64,000 nt of DNA, from NCBI GenBank assembly GCA_029747015.1, contig JAKOGI010000024.1, positions 525,001 through 589,000 on the forward strand. Reading direction: 5' to 3'. Positions within the stretch are counted from its first letter, which is position 1. Every line of letters begins with the position of its first letter. The translations under genes and the position numbers were made by a program. The DNA comes from Carnegiea gigantea (Eukaryota; Streptophyta; Magnoliopsida; Caryophyllales; Cactaceae). Of this stretch, positions 11,665-22,167 are shown piece after piece. The notes beneath the pieces are model-generated. The model saw only the letters and a list, made by a program, of their open reading frames with translations. It did no database searches and had not been told where the DNA came from.

Positions 11665-13105
11665 TGTTAGGGAAAAAACAAAGTTTTAATACTTATAAAT
11701 CCCAAGGGCAAGGTGTATCGTTGAGTACTTGGGGTGTCGTCCATAGAGAGTTGTGTTTCCAACTACCAGGGCTAGCTAAAGCGTCTCGAGCTAGGCAAGA
11801 TCGAAGGGGATGGACGGTGAACTAAACTACGCTAACAAACATAGAAGAAGCGACTTGGAGTTATGATTTGACCAATGGGCGAACCAACTAATCGAGACGA
11901 GTCCTAACCTACCCAAACTACATCACGAACTAGAGATGGTCGGTTACACCATCGAAGACCACCCAAGCCCTCCCTCAAGGGTCATGAGCTAGTTTAATTA
12001 GCCTATTTAGGCCACAAAATTAGCAACCCCCAGACCTAACTCGATTCGGATACTATTTTCATGTCCCGAACTCGGCTATTCCCTCTCCCACACTAGCTCA
12101 TTGACCTCACCTCTCAGCATAAGTCAATCGCCCAAAAATATGGATGAAAGCTCTCTCAAGCATTTCATCGAACACTTGGCGGGCGTGAGAGAAAACTCTA
12201 AGTTCTAGACATAGATTGGGTATGGTTAGGCCAAATACAAGATTAATTAGCCATCAAGAGGCTAATCATAATCCAAGCCAACACAATCTACTAACTAAAC
12301 ATCACAAACACATGAAAACCTAAACTACCAAACAAGAACATAAATTTGAACAAGAGAAGAAAGAGAATGAAATAAAACGAATCTAAACAACTAAATAACA
12401 TGAATTAACAACAAACACTAAACATTAAAACTAAACAAACAAATACAAGAATTAAACTATCAAAATCAAAACAAGAACAACATATGAAATAAAGAGAGAA
12501 CGGAAAGAGAACTTAGTCTTGAATTGATAGAAGGAACTTGAAATCCAAAGGTTGAATCCAAGATTACAATCTTCAATCCTAAACTAATTCTCCTATTGAG
12601 GTTTTATTTGCTAAAACCTAACCTAAACTACTCTAGAAATCGCTAGAAAGAAGCCCCAAGCGAACCCCCATGTGACCTCCTGTCAAAACTGGCCGAAGTG
12701 GTGCTTATATCACGGAAGCAGACCCGACGCATGGGCCGCGCGCCACCACGCACGGTCACACGCACGGCCGTGCACCAGGCCGTACGTGGTCTCTGGCCAC
12801 CAGGCACGACCGTGCTCCCTTGTGGAACGGCCGTGCGGTCTTCCAACCTGCTTCCTTGGTTCCCGGGCCTTCATTAGACCTCTATTCTTGTTCAAAATGC
12901 ATCCCCAAATGCCTCATTCCCTATCACAGTTGGCGAGTTTCTCATCTCTTTGGCCAAACTTCTAGAAAACAAGAAAAGCAACCAATTAAGTACATTATGA
13001 ACCAAAAGAGGCAAATTTGACCCTTTTTCCTTAAGATTCGACATGGAAACCATGAATAAAGTGGGTCAAATAAGGGACAAAATGAGGTCAAATATAGGTG
13101 CAACA
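11665..13105 (-). repeat. LTR (5' LTR of the minus-strand gag-only element)
   Basis: 1441 bp direct repeat of 7332-8797, with the same GC-rich palindrome cluster at about 12690-12840. It is followed at 13106 by the CTATT duplication and the resumed LINE. Confidence 0.93.
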
Positions 13106-13880
13106 CTATTGCATCCCACATTAGGTCTATGTCACCCACTTTTTTCTAATTCCCCTCTATTGTAATCTTCTCTACTAATTTAGCTGCATTTTCACTAGTA
13201 AGATTCCACCATTTAACTCTAGGGCCACCAATGAGTCTCTTTGTCCTCTTTAAATATCTAGCCACATCCATCACCAATAGTCGATGCTGGGTCCCCAATT
13301 GCTCATGCGGTATAACTTGGTAGTCTTAACACATGACCTATTGTTTGCTCTAATCAAAAAGTAATCAATTTGGGTCTTTGTGATGCCAATCGTAAAGGTC
13401 ACCAAGTGGTCCTCCCTGTTGCTAAAATGAGAGCTCAAAATCATGAACTCATAAGCAACTACAAAGTTCAGAATGAACACCCCTTCATTGTTTCTAACCA
13501 CATACCTAAAAGCCCCATGTGTCGTAACATATACATCTACTTTTGCTCCAATATGCCCATTAAAATAAAAAGTTTCTCATTGTGAGGTACACTCTGAATA
13601 ACCCCATCTAAATCCCCCCAAAATTGCCTTTTGGTATCATTTGCCAAACTTATTTGAGGTGCATAAACACTTACCACATTGAGGATTTCTAACCCCATTG
13701 CTAACTTTATCGATATAATGCGATCACTCTTACATCTCACCTCAACAACTTGGTCAACTAGCTCCTTATCGATCATAATGTCAATAGCACTTCTGGTTCT
13801 ACTAAACCCTGAATGCCAGAACTTATACTAATCTATTTCTTTGGCTTTGGCTTCCACCCACTTAATTTCTTGAATAGATT
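13106..13880 (-). pseudogene. RTE LINE ORF2, endonuclease part
   Basis: The minus strand reads EIKWVEAKAKEID, a stop, then VDQVVEVRCKSDRIISIKLA, VVSVYAPQISL and EKLFILMG. After a frameshift it continues with AYEFMILSSHFSNREDHLVTF and TKTQIDYFLIR near 13271-13500. These are the hallmarks of the apurinic-like endonuclease of plant RTE elements, which nicks target DNA. The usual GDFN motif is degraded to LMGI. About 70 N-terminal residues of the family are missing, so the copy was probably 5' truncated at insertion. It continues across the inserted LTR element into the fragment at 7331. Confidence 0.8.
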
Positions 13881-14640
13881 TTATGTTCGTTAGTATTTTC
13901 TGCAATTATTTTATATTTTATTTTTCTAAAAATAATTAGATGTATTTCAAAATTTATGCATTTAAGTCTTTGCTTAGTATTATTTTAGGTGATTTTCTAT
14001 GGTTTTTGATATTAACTATTTGCTTGTTATTTTCTCTTTTAACTTTCAGTTTAATATTGTGTGATTATTTATTTTTTATTTTTCCATAATATTTAGGTTA
14101 GATATTTACTGTTTTATTTCCAAAATTATAACTAGAATATTTTGGAGTATTACTAAACAATTTTTTAGGTTTTTATTTGTTGAATTTGACTTGTTTTAGC
14201 AATTAAAGAAAAAGTAAAATATGTTAGGGAAGTAAATTTAATTAGATTCAAACCATCTTATTACTATATCTTTCCTCATGGAATCGACTCCTACTTGCTT
14301 ATACTATAAATATTATTTAGAAATCGAAGTAGTAGTTTAATGTTTAGCTCTTTGACAAGCTTCACATATTACAGATAACAAAAATAATGAAATTAATAAT
14401 AAGGTCCACATAAGGCCATAAAATGAACAAAAACATAAGATACCCAACACGTGAGGTATTTATAGCATTAAGATTTTCTAAATATGAAAAGGAAAGTCCA
14501 TTACATAATTTTTAGGTACTAGAATTAATGTGCTAGTACCCTCATAATGGATTTATTCTAAGTATTGAAATATTAAGATACTTAAAACATAACATTGCTG
14601 CACAAATAAAGTAACTCTAATAAGTCTTGTCCTTGATTTC
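13881..14640. other. AT-rich stretch without a gene
   Basis: No ORF is supported. TCATGGAATCGACTCC near 14277-14292 resembles the sequence close to the end of some gypsy LTRs (compare the LTR end near 54870), so this may be an old LTR remnant. No partner LTR or PBS was found. Confidence 0.3.
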
Positions 14641-15192
14641 CTTATTGGGGCCTTCATTAGGCTTCCAAAACTACATAGTGTTGTGGTTCTTCTTTCCGTA
14701 ACACTTTTTCCTCTTCAGCACTGCATCCATAAATTCTGTCCATCCCACAGTTGGATTCTAGCTTTATTTCTTGCAATAGCATACTCTTTAGGCTTGGAAT
14801 CTTTCATTCATTCAAGACAACCAAGATCATAAACGAGGCTATAAGGCATTTGCTACCCACTTGAGTTTAAGATACGTTTGAGTCCAATACTTAGTGATCC
14901 TTGAGGGAAAAGTGTGAATAGGAGGAGCAATATAATTATGGCTGGGAATCATTTTCCCTACTTAGCAAACAAGCAATAAGTAAACATCTAATTACAGTTA
15001 CTGAGGCCTAAGGGAGGAAGGTAGCTCCTACCTTTCCTAAGCACTCTAAAGCTACAAATACGCCACCACTTGATGGTCCAAAACACCTTGGTCTTTTCAT
15101 GACTAAAGAAACTCAGCATGTTTCATCATTACGATGATCAAAAGATTATTTTTGCACAACATAGTGTTTAGGTTCATACCCTACCATGAAAA

Positions 15193-15441
15193 TTAGGGGA
15201 CGAACATGATAAAATCATACCAAGAGCTAATTCGCAAAGTAAGCAAGTACTCATCAAAATCTCCACCAATGAACATAAGAAGGGAAAATAGCTCAAAAGA
15301 ATAGGACTTTACCTGTAAAAGAAGGCTTCCCTTAAAATCATTATTGGGTTTGCCATTAAGGCCATCCAAGCATAAGATGGTCTCAACAAGAACAATAGGC
15401 ATGTAGGAGTAACCCTTCAATGCCTCTTCCACCAAACGCAT
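15193..15441 (-). pseudogene. Unrecognised coding remnant, minus strand
   Basis: An 82-residue open frame with MRLVEEALKGYSYMPIVLVE, a FKGSLLLQV segment and a LRISSWYDF ending. The pattern (IVLVETI...L..F.GSLLLQ) distantly recalls the plant mobile domain or DUF7745-type proteins found in plant transposons, but I cannot assign it. It lies on the same strand as the fragments at 17456 and 18883-19578 and could be a later exon of the same decayed gene. An in-frame stop lies just upstream. Confidence 0.3.
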
Positions 15442-17455
15442 GACACAAGCTAAACCTCCCTTGCGAACAAAAGGGATCTATTTATAAGACAAAGGTGAGG
15501 GTTTGTCATCCATCATTAGAATGGTAATCATCGGACAATCCATTTACGATTTGCATTTAACTATCTGTAGCCTTTGTAATCTCATATGAATCTGACCTAG
15601 AGAGGTTTCCATGAGGTGGGAGAAATGTGCCTCTAAAGAAGGAGCTACTACCATCTTGGGCTTAAAAAGAACTAAAATAGTGGTGAATTCCTTTAGTAGA
15701 GGCTAGATCTTCCTACATTGAAGCAAAAGACATGGAGAGTAGGATCCCACAACTTCAAAGCAGTCCAATGGGGATTGAGATCAAACCTCACTTGCCTCAA
15801 GGAAACAAGGAAGTTCAACCAAAAGCAACCTAATCTCTTCACTTCGAAGGGGCATAAGAACACCACACATTCGCCAACTTGTAGAAGCTACCCATTCCAA
15901 TTTTCAGAAGATAGAAATCTCAAACAAGAATGATCAATTCACTACAAGATGCAGAGAATAAAGAAGGGGTGGGAAAAATATTTAGAGTTGTTTGATCTAT
16001 AATACCGAGTGGGAAAACCTAACCAGTAACAGAAACTAATTACTGCTAGGAAGGGGTGCTATTAACTTACTTTTGTGCATTTTCCTTCTTTCGAAACACC
16101 TTGGGATTCAAATTTTTTCACATTATAGGAGTTGCTAATTTGTAAAGTGTGTATTTGATTACTTGTATTTTCCTTTTCGATGTAGATTATAAAATTTACT
16201 TTTTCTATTTTTCTAAGTTTTCTTTTCTTTCCTTTTCTTTTCTTGTTTGGTGTCCAGCAAGCCTATATTTTTCTTCACAAAACTTACTAAGGGAATGACT
16301 ATATAGCTCGTTGTGTCCAACCTTTACCTTTTGTACCCATTTTTCGATAATAAAATATGGGCATTTTTTCTCGAAATGCACATCACATTTTTATAGAAAC
16401 TGCAAACTAAATGTGTACACTAGATAAACAAATAGAAACCACTAAGTTTTACCCAAATATAAGGACTTGAGGGCATTCCCTCTCTTCAATGCTCACTATC
16501 TAAGTGCACCTTCTAGATCCTTGTCAAAGGCCTCAGGGGGGTCTAGCTTGACATTCTTATAGGACCACCTTGAAGGCATAGTCGTGAAAGTTATCCTTCA
16601 TGAATATCAAGGCAAACCATACTAAGGAGGAGCCACCAAAGTCCTCGAAAAAGAATGGAGGCTACCTTTACCATGTCAGGTGCTGACTAAAAGATGAGCC
16701 CCAATGATCCATCAAAGCCATCATAGTTACACTTACTGCATTGACCCCCAAACTCTTTGAAGACCCTTTCTCAGGAAATGAGATGATAGCATCCACTATA
16801 GCCGCAACTAAGGCTTACCCTTAATAAAAGCGTTAGGGGCCTTTGAGGACCAACCCTCAAGAGCGCATTCTCTAATGGGAGTTGCCCCTGAGCTTAAAGT
16901 CACAGAGAAAGGCACTTGCTGGCAATGATATGCTTTGCAACCCCCTAAAATCCATACAAGAACATTAGAACATCAAAAAAAGCAATCAAACAAAGGACAA
17001 ATTTACAAACTGAAAAGAAATGAGCATAACTCGTTGACGTTATCACCTTGACAAGTGATGAACACTACCACCTGACAGGTAGCTTGTAGATAACCTTTAC
17101 GATAGAGATGCTTTTAGTTTCATTATGCCTATGTTCCATAAAAGATAAATGCAAAACAAATAAAAATAAGCGAAATGAAGGCACTAAAATGAAGCACCTC
17201 CACATCATTAAGCTCAACTTCTTGCTACCAGAAGCATTACTATATCGGACCATGGGCTCTATGATTGGAAGCGTGTTCATACTCCTATGAGGGAATCATG
17301 AAAGCATGAATATATAAAAAAACTAAATAATAACAACACTTAAAAAAAGAGCAAATAGCTCTTAAAAGCGAACCAAAAATCACCAAAGGACCATTAGAGG
17401 TTCCTGACAAACTCTAAATAGCCACCCTTTAACAACTAAACCCAGACAATCCACC
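15442..17455. other. Degenerate sequence, no supported gene
   Basis: Only short frames occur. The stretch lies between two minus-strand coding remnants and may hold introns or decayed exons of the same unit. I see no LTR, TIR or tandem repeat in it. Confidence 0.3.
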
Positions 17456-17659
17456 CTATCCTTCATTGGTCGCATCTCGTTCAACTTCAAGATGGCTATG
17501 AACAGCATGGTAAGGGAAGGATCCACTAGAATGTAATGAATAGGTAAGCCAAAACACTTGCCTAGTCACTATGTTCCCTTGATGCACCACATGACTAAAA
17601 AGACCAAGGAGAAGCGCCCTGTGATGTGATAGCACCCTAGCTCTTTTAGTAGTAGCCAA
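17456..17659 (-). pseudogene. Unrecognised coding remnant, minus strand
   Basis: A 67-residue frame containing RVLSHHRALLLGLFSHVVHQ and TRQVFWLTYSLHSSGSFPYH. It has coding-like composition and the same strand as the remnants on either side, but no motif I can name. Grouping with them is inferred from strand and spacing only. Confidence 0.25.
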
Positions 17660-17949
17660 GATGTTATCAATCTAAGCCCAAGGGCCTCAAATCATATGCA
17701 AATTGACAATGATGAAAGAGAAAGTGAATGACATAGAAAGTTGATGTGGAACTATCAACTTCAACCTACCCCTCCAAGTCAAGGTTATAATTCAATTGTG
17801 TGCAATAATGACCCTTGGAGATAGGGATCAAGGAGTTAATCTTCCAAGGTCCTTATCAACTTGGGGTCTTTAAGGAGTTTGAGTATGCTAAGGCCGGTAG
17901 CGAGATAATTAGTATCCTTAAATAAGGACCTTAGCTAACTTTCTCCAGA

Positions 17950-18830
17950 GCCACTGTTTTTTTTACTTTTCTAGATTTTAGGTAGAAAATTTTCCCAACT
18001 TCTAGCTTGGTTTTGAATGAGCATATGAGCTCCACTTTTTACAAGCTATACATGGACTGATATTCTCAGATGTCCAATTTCCAATAAGATATGGCTCGCC
18101 TTCAAAATTTGGGTATCAAGGGAGTTTTGAAGCTTAAATAAAATAAGGGTCAATATAGGGCTGATTTTATGTGTTTATTATTATGAGCTTCTTTACATAA
18201 TCAAATTTGTGGATAGTTAGTGGACACCTCCAGCTGAGTCCCTCTAAAGCAAACCACCAAATTTCTCCATTTGATATAGTGGAGGACAACATCAAAATAG
18301 TACATGTATAGAACATTTCCAGCCTCATAATCTAGCTAGAAGTCCCACTTTTCCTTGTTTTAGTTATACAATTAACTAGAATCTCACTTGTTGTTTATCC
18401 TTCTAATTCTATTAGCTAATTCTAAGCTTGGAAAGAAATGTATCCCACTATATATTGGCTTGCTTCATCCCTTATATAATGGGGATATTTGGAATTTTGA
18501 ATGAATCATGCTTGTTGCTTTTTTTTCTCTCTCCACAAAAAATCTAATTCACTTTATCTCCCTTGTAAGGTGGTGAATGTGAGTATTCCCTTTGTCTAAA
18601 TCCTTGATGCTTAGGATGTATAAGGTTGACTATTAGGTTCATTTATCCTTGGTTGTTGTCCACTTTGCAAGAGTATTGGTTTTCACAAGTCTTCATCTTA
18701 TAGGTTATTCTATTAGGGTCTTCTTATGGATTTTAATGTTCACCTCCATGCATTTCTAATTTTTTAGGTTCAAGCCTTTATTTGGCTAAAGGATTTCTCA
18801 TTTAGTTTAAAAATAAACAAAAGAAAGATG
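17950..18830 (+). repeat. Possible LTR remnant
   Basis: Plus-strand sequence with the feel of a copia-type LTR: a TATATAATGGGG box near 18475, GAATTTTGAATGAATCATGC soon after, then a CT-rich leader. It interrupts the minus-strand remnants. No clear ends, no partner copy and no target duplication were found. Confidence 0.25.
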
Positions 18831-18882
18831 CATTCTTCTTACATCATGAAGCATCTTGGCATTCAGATGAGCCCTATAAGGA

Positions 18883-19578
18883 TTAATGTCCTACAAGTTG
18901 AATGACCAGCCCTCCATGAGCCCTTTCTTCCACCACCTCATCAAAGGAACATTGCAGCAACCCATAGACCTTAGCCATATCCCCATGAACTACTCTAAGA
19001 ACCAATGCCACAAAATAACATAACTTACGAGGCAATACTATAATATCTAAGACAAAATGCAATAATGAAAAAAGTATTACTACAAGCAAGTGCCAGAATC
19101 CTTGTAAGCCGACCTTCTGAACCCATTACCTCTTCTAGTAATCGGCCAATCTCATGTAGGAGAGCTAGGTGGCATAAGTAGCCCCCTCACATTCCAAGCA
19201 TTCAATGTCCCTAATGTCCTCTAATTTGCACAACCAATAGAGATGGACCCGATTCATCTTGTCCTCAAAGAAGGTCGGACCGAACAGCAAAACCATGAAA
19301 AGACAAACCCACTGCTTCATGTCCGTATTCTCGGATATAAAGGCTACCTCTATGTCAATGTTCCATTCAATAGTGTCAAAGCAAAAGATACTCACTAGGC
19401 AGGCTTGATCCTCTCTGAAGGCCTTATCATTGCTGAATGGGCTTTCTCAAAGTTGATCCCCATCAGATTGTTAGTAGTTTCCCAAAAGCTCTATAAGAGC
19501 CCTGGATCAGCACTTAGTTAGAGCTCCTAGACTCCTTGCATAGCTTCATGAACTTGTAGAAGCCTACATCCCTCATAA
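18883..19578 (-). pseudogene. Unrecognised multi-part coding remnant, minus strand
   Basis: From the TR-GAG insertion point downward the minus strand reads RDVGFYKFMKLCKESRSSN, then a degraded stretch. Next comes an open frame (19395-19165) with EWNIDIEVAFISENTDMKQW and KMNRVHLYWLCKLEDIRDIE. After an intron-like stretch ending TTTTGTCTTAG it continues as CYFVALVLRVVHGDMAKVYG and CSFDEVVEERAHGG (19089-18883). The composition is clearly protein-like, but I do not recognise the family. It may be a plant mobile-domain relative. At its 5' side the frame continues across the empty insertion site into the sequence right of 24035, so this may be the distal part of the gene there. Stops and frameshifts are frequent. 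Confidence 0.4.
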
Positions 19579-21445
19579 TGATGCATATCCCTCCATCCCC
19601 TTGATTTAAAAAGGAAGCAAATCAATTAGGTGACCTTATTATGCTGGTTTAAGGATGAATAAATCATCCAAGTTTTGTTTTAGCATTGAAACTGCAGGGC
19701 AAGGGTTAATTCAGCAGCTAACCCGCTTTTGTGTGCTTAATTCATCAAGCATCCTCAAGGTTTAAGTCTAATATTTTTCAATGGATTTGAAGTTCAAGAA
19801 GTCAGCTTTACAGCAAAACAAGTTTCATCCAATTTGGACTTCATTTGCCCATTCAAATTAGCAATTAAACCTAAGGTGTCCAAACTGCTCAGCAGGACCA
19901 GATTATGCACGGTTTTGGTTACTTCATAACTCAAGCTATATGATGGCTTAAGTCTTGGAATTATACATTTTTGGAATCCTCATGATGTCTAATTTCAGGT
20001 CCAAGCATTAGTTTTCAATCATACCCACAAGAGGATGAGAGATCAAGAACTTTTCCCAAACCGGTCAGATTAGGCTCTAATCTGCGCGGTAAAATGTTTA
20101 AGCCTAATTACCTTACTTAAACATGTCATAACCTTGATTTCTTTGTTGGGAGGGTTTATACACATCCCAAAGTTACCCCCCATGGCCTGAAAATACAATC
20201 ATACTCATTTTTGCTAAGCTTAAATCAAGTTGGAAAACCGGTCAGAATCTGCCTGTGAACCTGGTTTGGTAGCAACAGCAAGTTTTCCTTCTCCAAAGGG
20301 TTTCCTCCCTTCAAATGCTGATAGGCACACGTACCAAGGCCTCTAGAGACTCAATTATCAAGCTGCAAAGGGAAGTTGTCTAGAGAAGAGCAACCAATGA
20401 AGAGAAGGCAGCAAAGGAGTTGTCTCTTGCATGCTATTGGCTAGATAAAAGGCAAGCTCCACTTTACTGCTGTCCAATGAGAATTCAACAAGCATTCTGG
20501 TTGTATTAAGCTTAAGTATGAGTAGATTAATGTGTAATAAACATTAGCATTGTATTCCTTTATGTTTTGAATGTAATTTAATTAAATTAAAGTTAGATAA
20601 GCCCACGGTTAGCCTAAACCGTGTGGATTAAGCATAGTTAATACCTTTCCTCACTAAGAGGGAAAGGTGAGGTATGTGCTTGCTTGTGTGGCTGCTTGCT
20701 AGATTGTTCTATTTAAGGAACACACAGCCACTTTGATAAAAACAACCAGATTTGAATCAAAACCCAAGTTGAGAGCTTTGTGCTTTTGTGCTTTTGCACA
20801 CTTAAACACTTCACTTGCTTATCTTAGTTTAGGCCGAACTAAGTGGTGATCAAGTAAGTCTTAACTCTTAATTAGGTGGTTTTTCTTTATCCTAGTTGAG
20901 GTTAAGGGCCCTAAACTCAAGACTGGTGGTGATATCTGTATCCATTCTATGAGTTTAGTCTATCCTATCCTGGTTTGATGCAACTGGATTTAAGGTGAAT
21001 TAAGGTGAGATTATTAACTTCAGTTTTGAGTTAGTAATCTTTCACTTTGAAGCTCCTTCACATCCCTACATTCCCACACCATTCGTACTCTCCATTCCAT
21101 CCACAATCACAGCCTAGACAATGCCCAAAAGTCTAGCAAACATCCCTTCTTCAAGGCAACTCCAACCGTGCAAAGTGAGAAGACAAGTCACGGCCGGGCA
21201 GAATTTTGGCACGGCTATGCCGTGTCCATAGGCACGACCGTGCCACCTTCAAGCCCTCTTGTTTCACTTATTCACGTCAAGGACTTGGTGGGTTTTAGCT
21301 TGGTTTCATCCTTCCCTTGACAAATCCATCACAACCAGCATAATTTATCACATTTTCCTTGGTTTCCCTTGATTGTATCCTCCCTTGGTTTGTAAGCTTT
21401 CACTCTTCAATTGAGTCTTAGCTTGGACCCTCGGGACATACATCA
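19579..21445 (+). repeat. 5' LTR of the gag-only element
   Basis: 1867 bp, beginning TGATG and ending CATCA, an extended 5 bp terminal inverted repeat. It contains a GC-rich palindrome cluster near 21190-21245 (CACGGCTATGCCGTG). Its partner is 22168-24035. Confidence 0.95.
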
Positions 21446-21449
21446 TATT

Positions 21450-21461
21450 TGGTATCAGAGC
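21450..21461 (+). other. Primer binding site, tRNA-iMet
   Basis: TGGTATCAGAGC, the standard complement to the 3' end of plant initiator tRNA-Met, starts 4 bp after the LTR end. Confidence 0.92.
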
Positions 21462-21529
21462 AAGTTCAGATCCTTGCCTGAACCCCACGCTCCCAAACTC
21501 AATCAGCCCCATACGCATCCTGTTCTACC

Positions 21530-21982
21530 ATGAGTTTCAACATGAGCTTAGAAGAAAGGTTTGATGCACTCATGAGACAACATGAGTTGATGTTCGGGGA
21601 AAGCCTAGTCCCTCCAAACAAAAGATGTTCTAAGTGTCAAGGTCTTGGTCACACACCCTCAGTCTGCCCCAACAAGGAAATAGTCACCTTAGCCGAATGG
21701 GAAGCAGCAATGGAGGAAGAAAATGAGGAGAAAAATGAATATAAACGTGATCATGAACTTGAGGAAACTCAAGAGGAGGTCGTGGAAGAGGCTAGAGAAG
21801 AAGAACTCTTGGTTTTAAGAAGAGTTCCAAGCCAACAAGAGGGAGTGCAAGATGAACCACCAAACCTTTCCCCCACTCCACTCACATCCAAAACACTCAA
21901 GCCAAATTTCTGTCAATTCATTTCAGAACCATTACTAAAAGCTCCTAATTCTGAATTAAAAGCATATGAAGAAGTGGTTTGA
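21530..21982 (+). CDS. Small gag-like zinc-knuckle protein of the non-autonomous element
   Basis: 150 residues from the first ATG after the PBS. It has a short N-terminal helix region (MSLEERFDALMRQHELMFGE) and a zinc knuckle CSKCQGLGHTPSVC (CX2CX4HX4C) at about residues 33-46. A strongly acidic, Glu-rich stretch that should be helical or coiled coil follows (residues 60-100), then a Pro-rich tail. After the TGA at 21980-21982 the same frame stays open with a basic segment (KGKVKKRVSKFKRD) to TAA at 22127-22129, so the TGA may be a premature stop and the original protein about 199 residues. No capsid domain is evident. A likely role is RNA binding for packaging by another element's particles; this is inferred. 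Confidence 0.7.
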   Translation: MSFNMSLEERFDALMRQHELMFGESLVPPNKRCSKCQGLGHTPSVCPNKEIVTLAEWEAAMEEENEEKNEYKRDHELEETQEEVVEEAREEELLVLRRVPSQQEGVQDEPPNLSPTPLTSKTLKPNFCQFISEPLLKAPNSELKAYEEVV

Positions 21983-22155
21983 AGCTTGATCAAGGAGTCT
22001 CCTACGTCCACTATTCCAATCAGCAAGGGAAAGGTAAAGAAAAGAGTCTCTAAGTTCAAAAGAGACTTGTTTTCATGGCTGATTTTATTTCAACCAGAAT
22101 TGAAGCAAGAAGAGGAGTTCATTACCTAATCTGATTTGAGGGCAAATCATTTTTA

Positions 22156-22167
22156 ACAAGGGGAGAA
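22156..22167 (+). other. Polypurine tract
   Basis: ACAAGGGGAGAA directly abuts the 3' LTR start (TGATG at 22168), the expected position for plus-strand priming. Confidence 0.8.

Larger units (their letters stand above)
7332..13105 (-). mobile_element. Complete gag-only (LARD-like) LTR retrotransposon
   Basis: A 5774 bp element with two long LTRs (TGTTAGGG...GTGCAACA on the plus strand) and a perfect 5 bp target duplication, CTATT, at 7327-7331 and 13106-13110. The tRNA-Asp-like PBS next to the right LTR puts the element on the minus strand. The 2.9 kb interior holds one degenerate gag-like ORF and no protease, RT, RNase H or integrase, so it must have relied on proteins of another element, probably Athila-related given the PBS. 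LTR divergence over the first ~400 bp is about 7-8% by eye. The right LTR also lacks ~35 bp near 12007. Confidence 0.9.
5390..13880 (-). mobile_element. RTE-clade LINE, split by an LTR element
   Basis: The two parts (13880 to 13106, then 7331 to 5390) join at the CTATT target duplication into one continuous minus-strand order: endonuclease, linker, reverse transcriptase, C-terminus. Across the empty site the linker reads through MWDAIAKCIRRLTNRILGTF without a break in sense, which confirms the split. The 5' end is truncated inside the endonuclease near 13880. The 3' end is placed near 5390, just past the last recognisable ORF2 residues. No target duplication of the LINE itself was identified. 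Confidence 0.8.
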
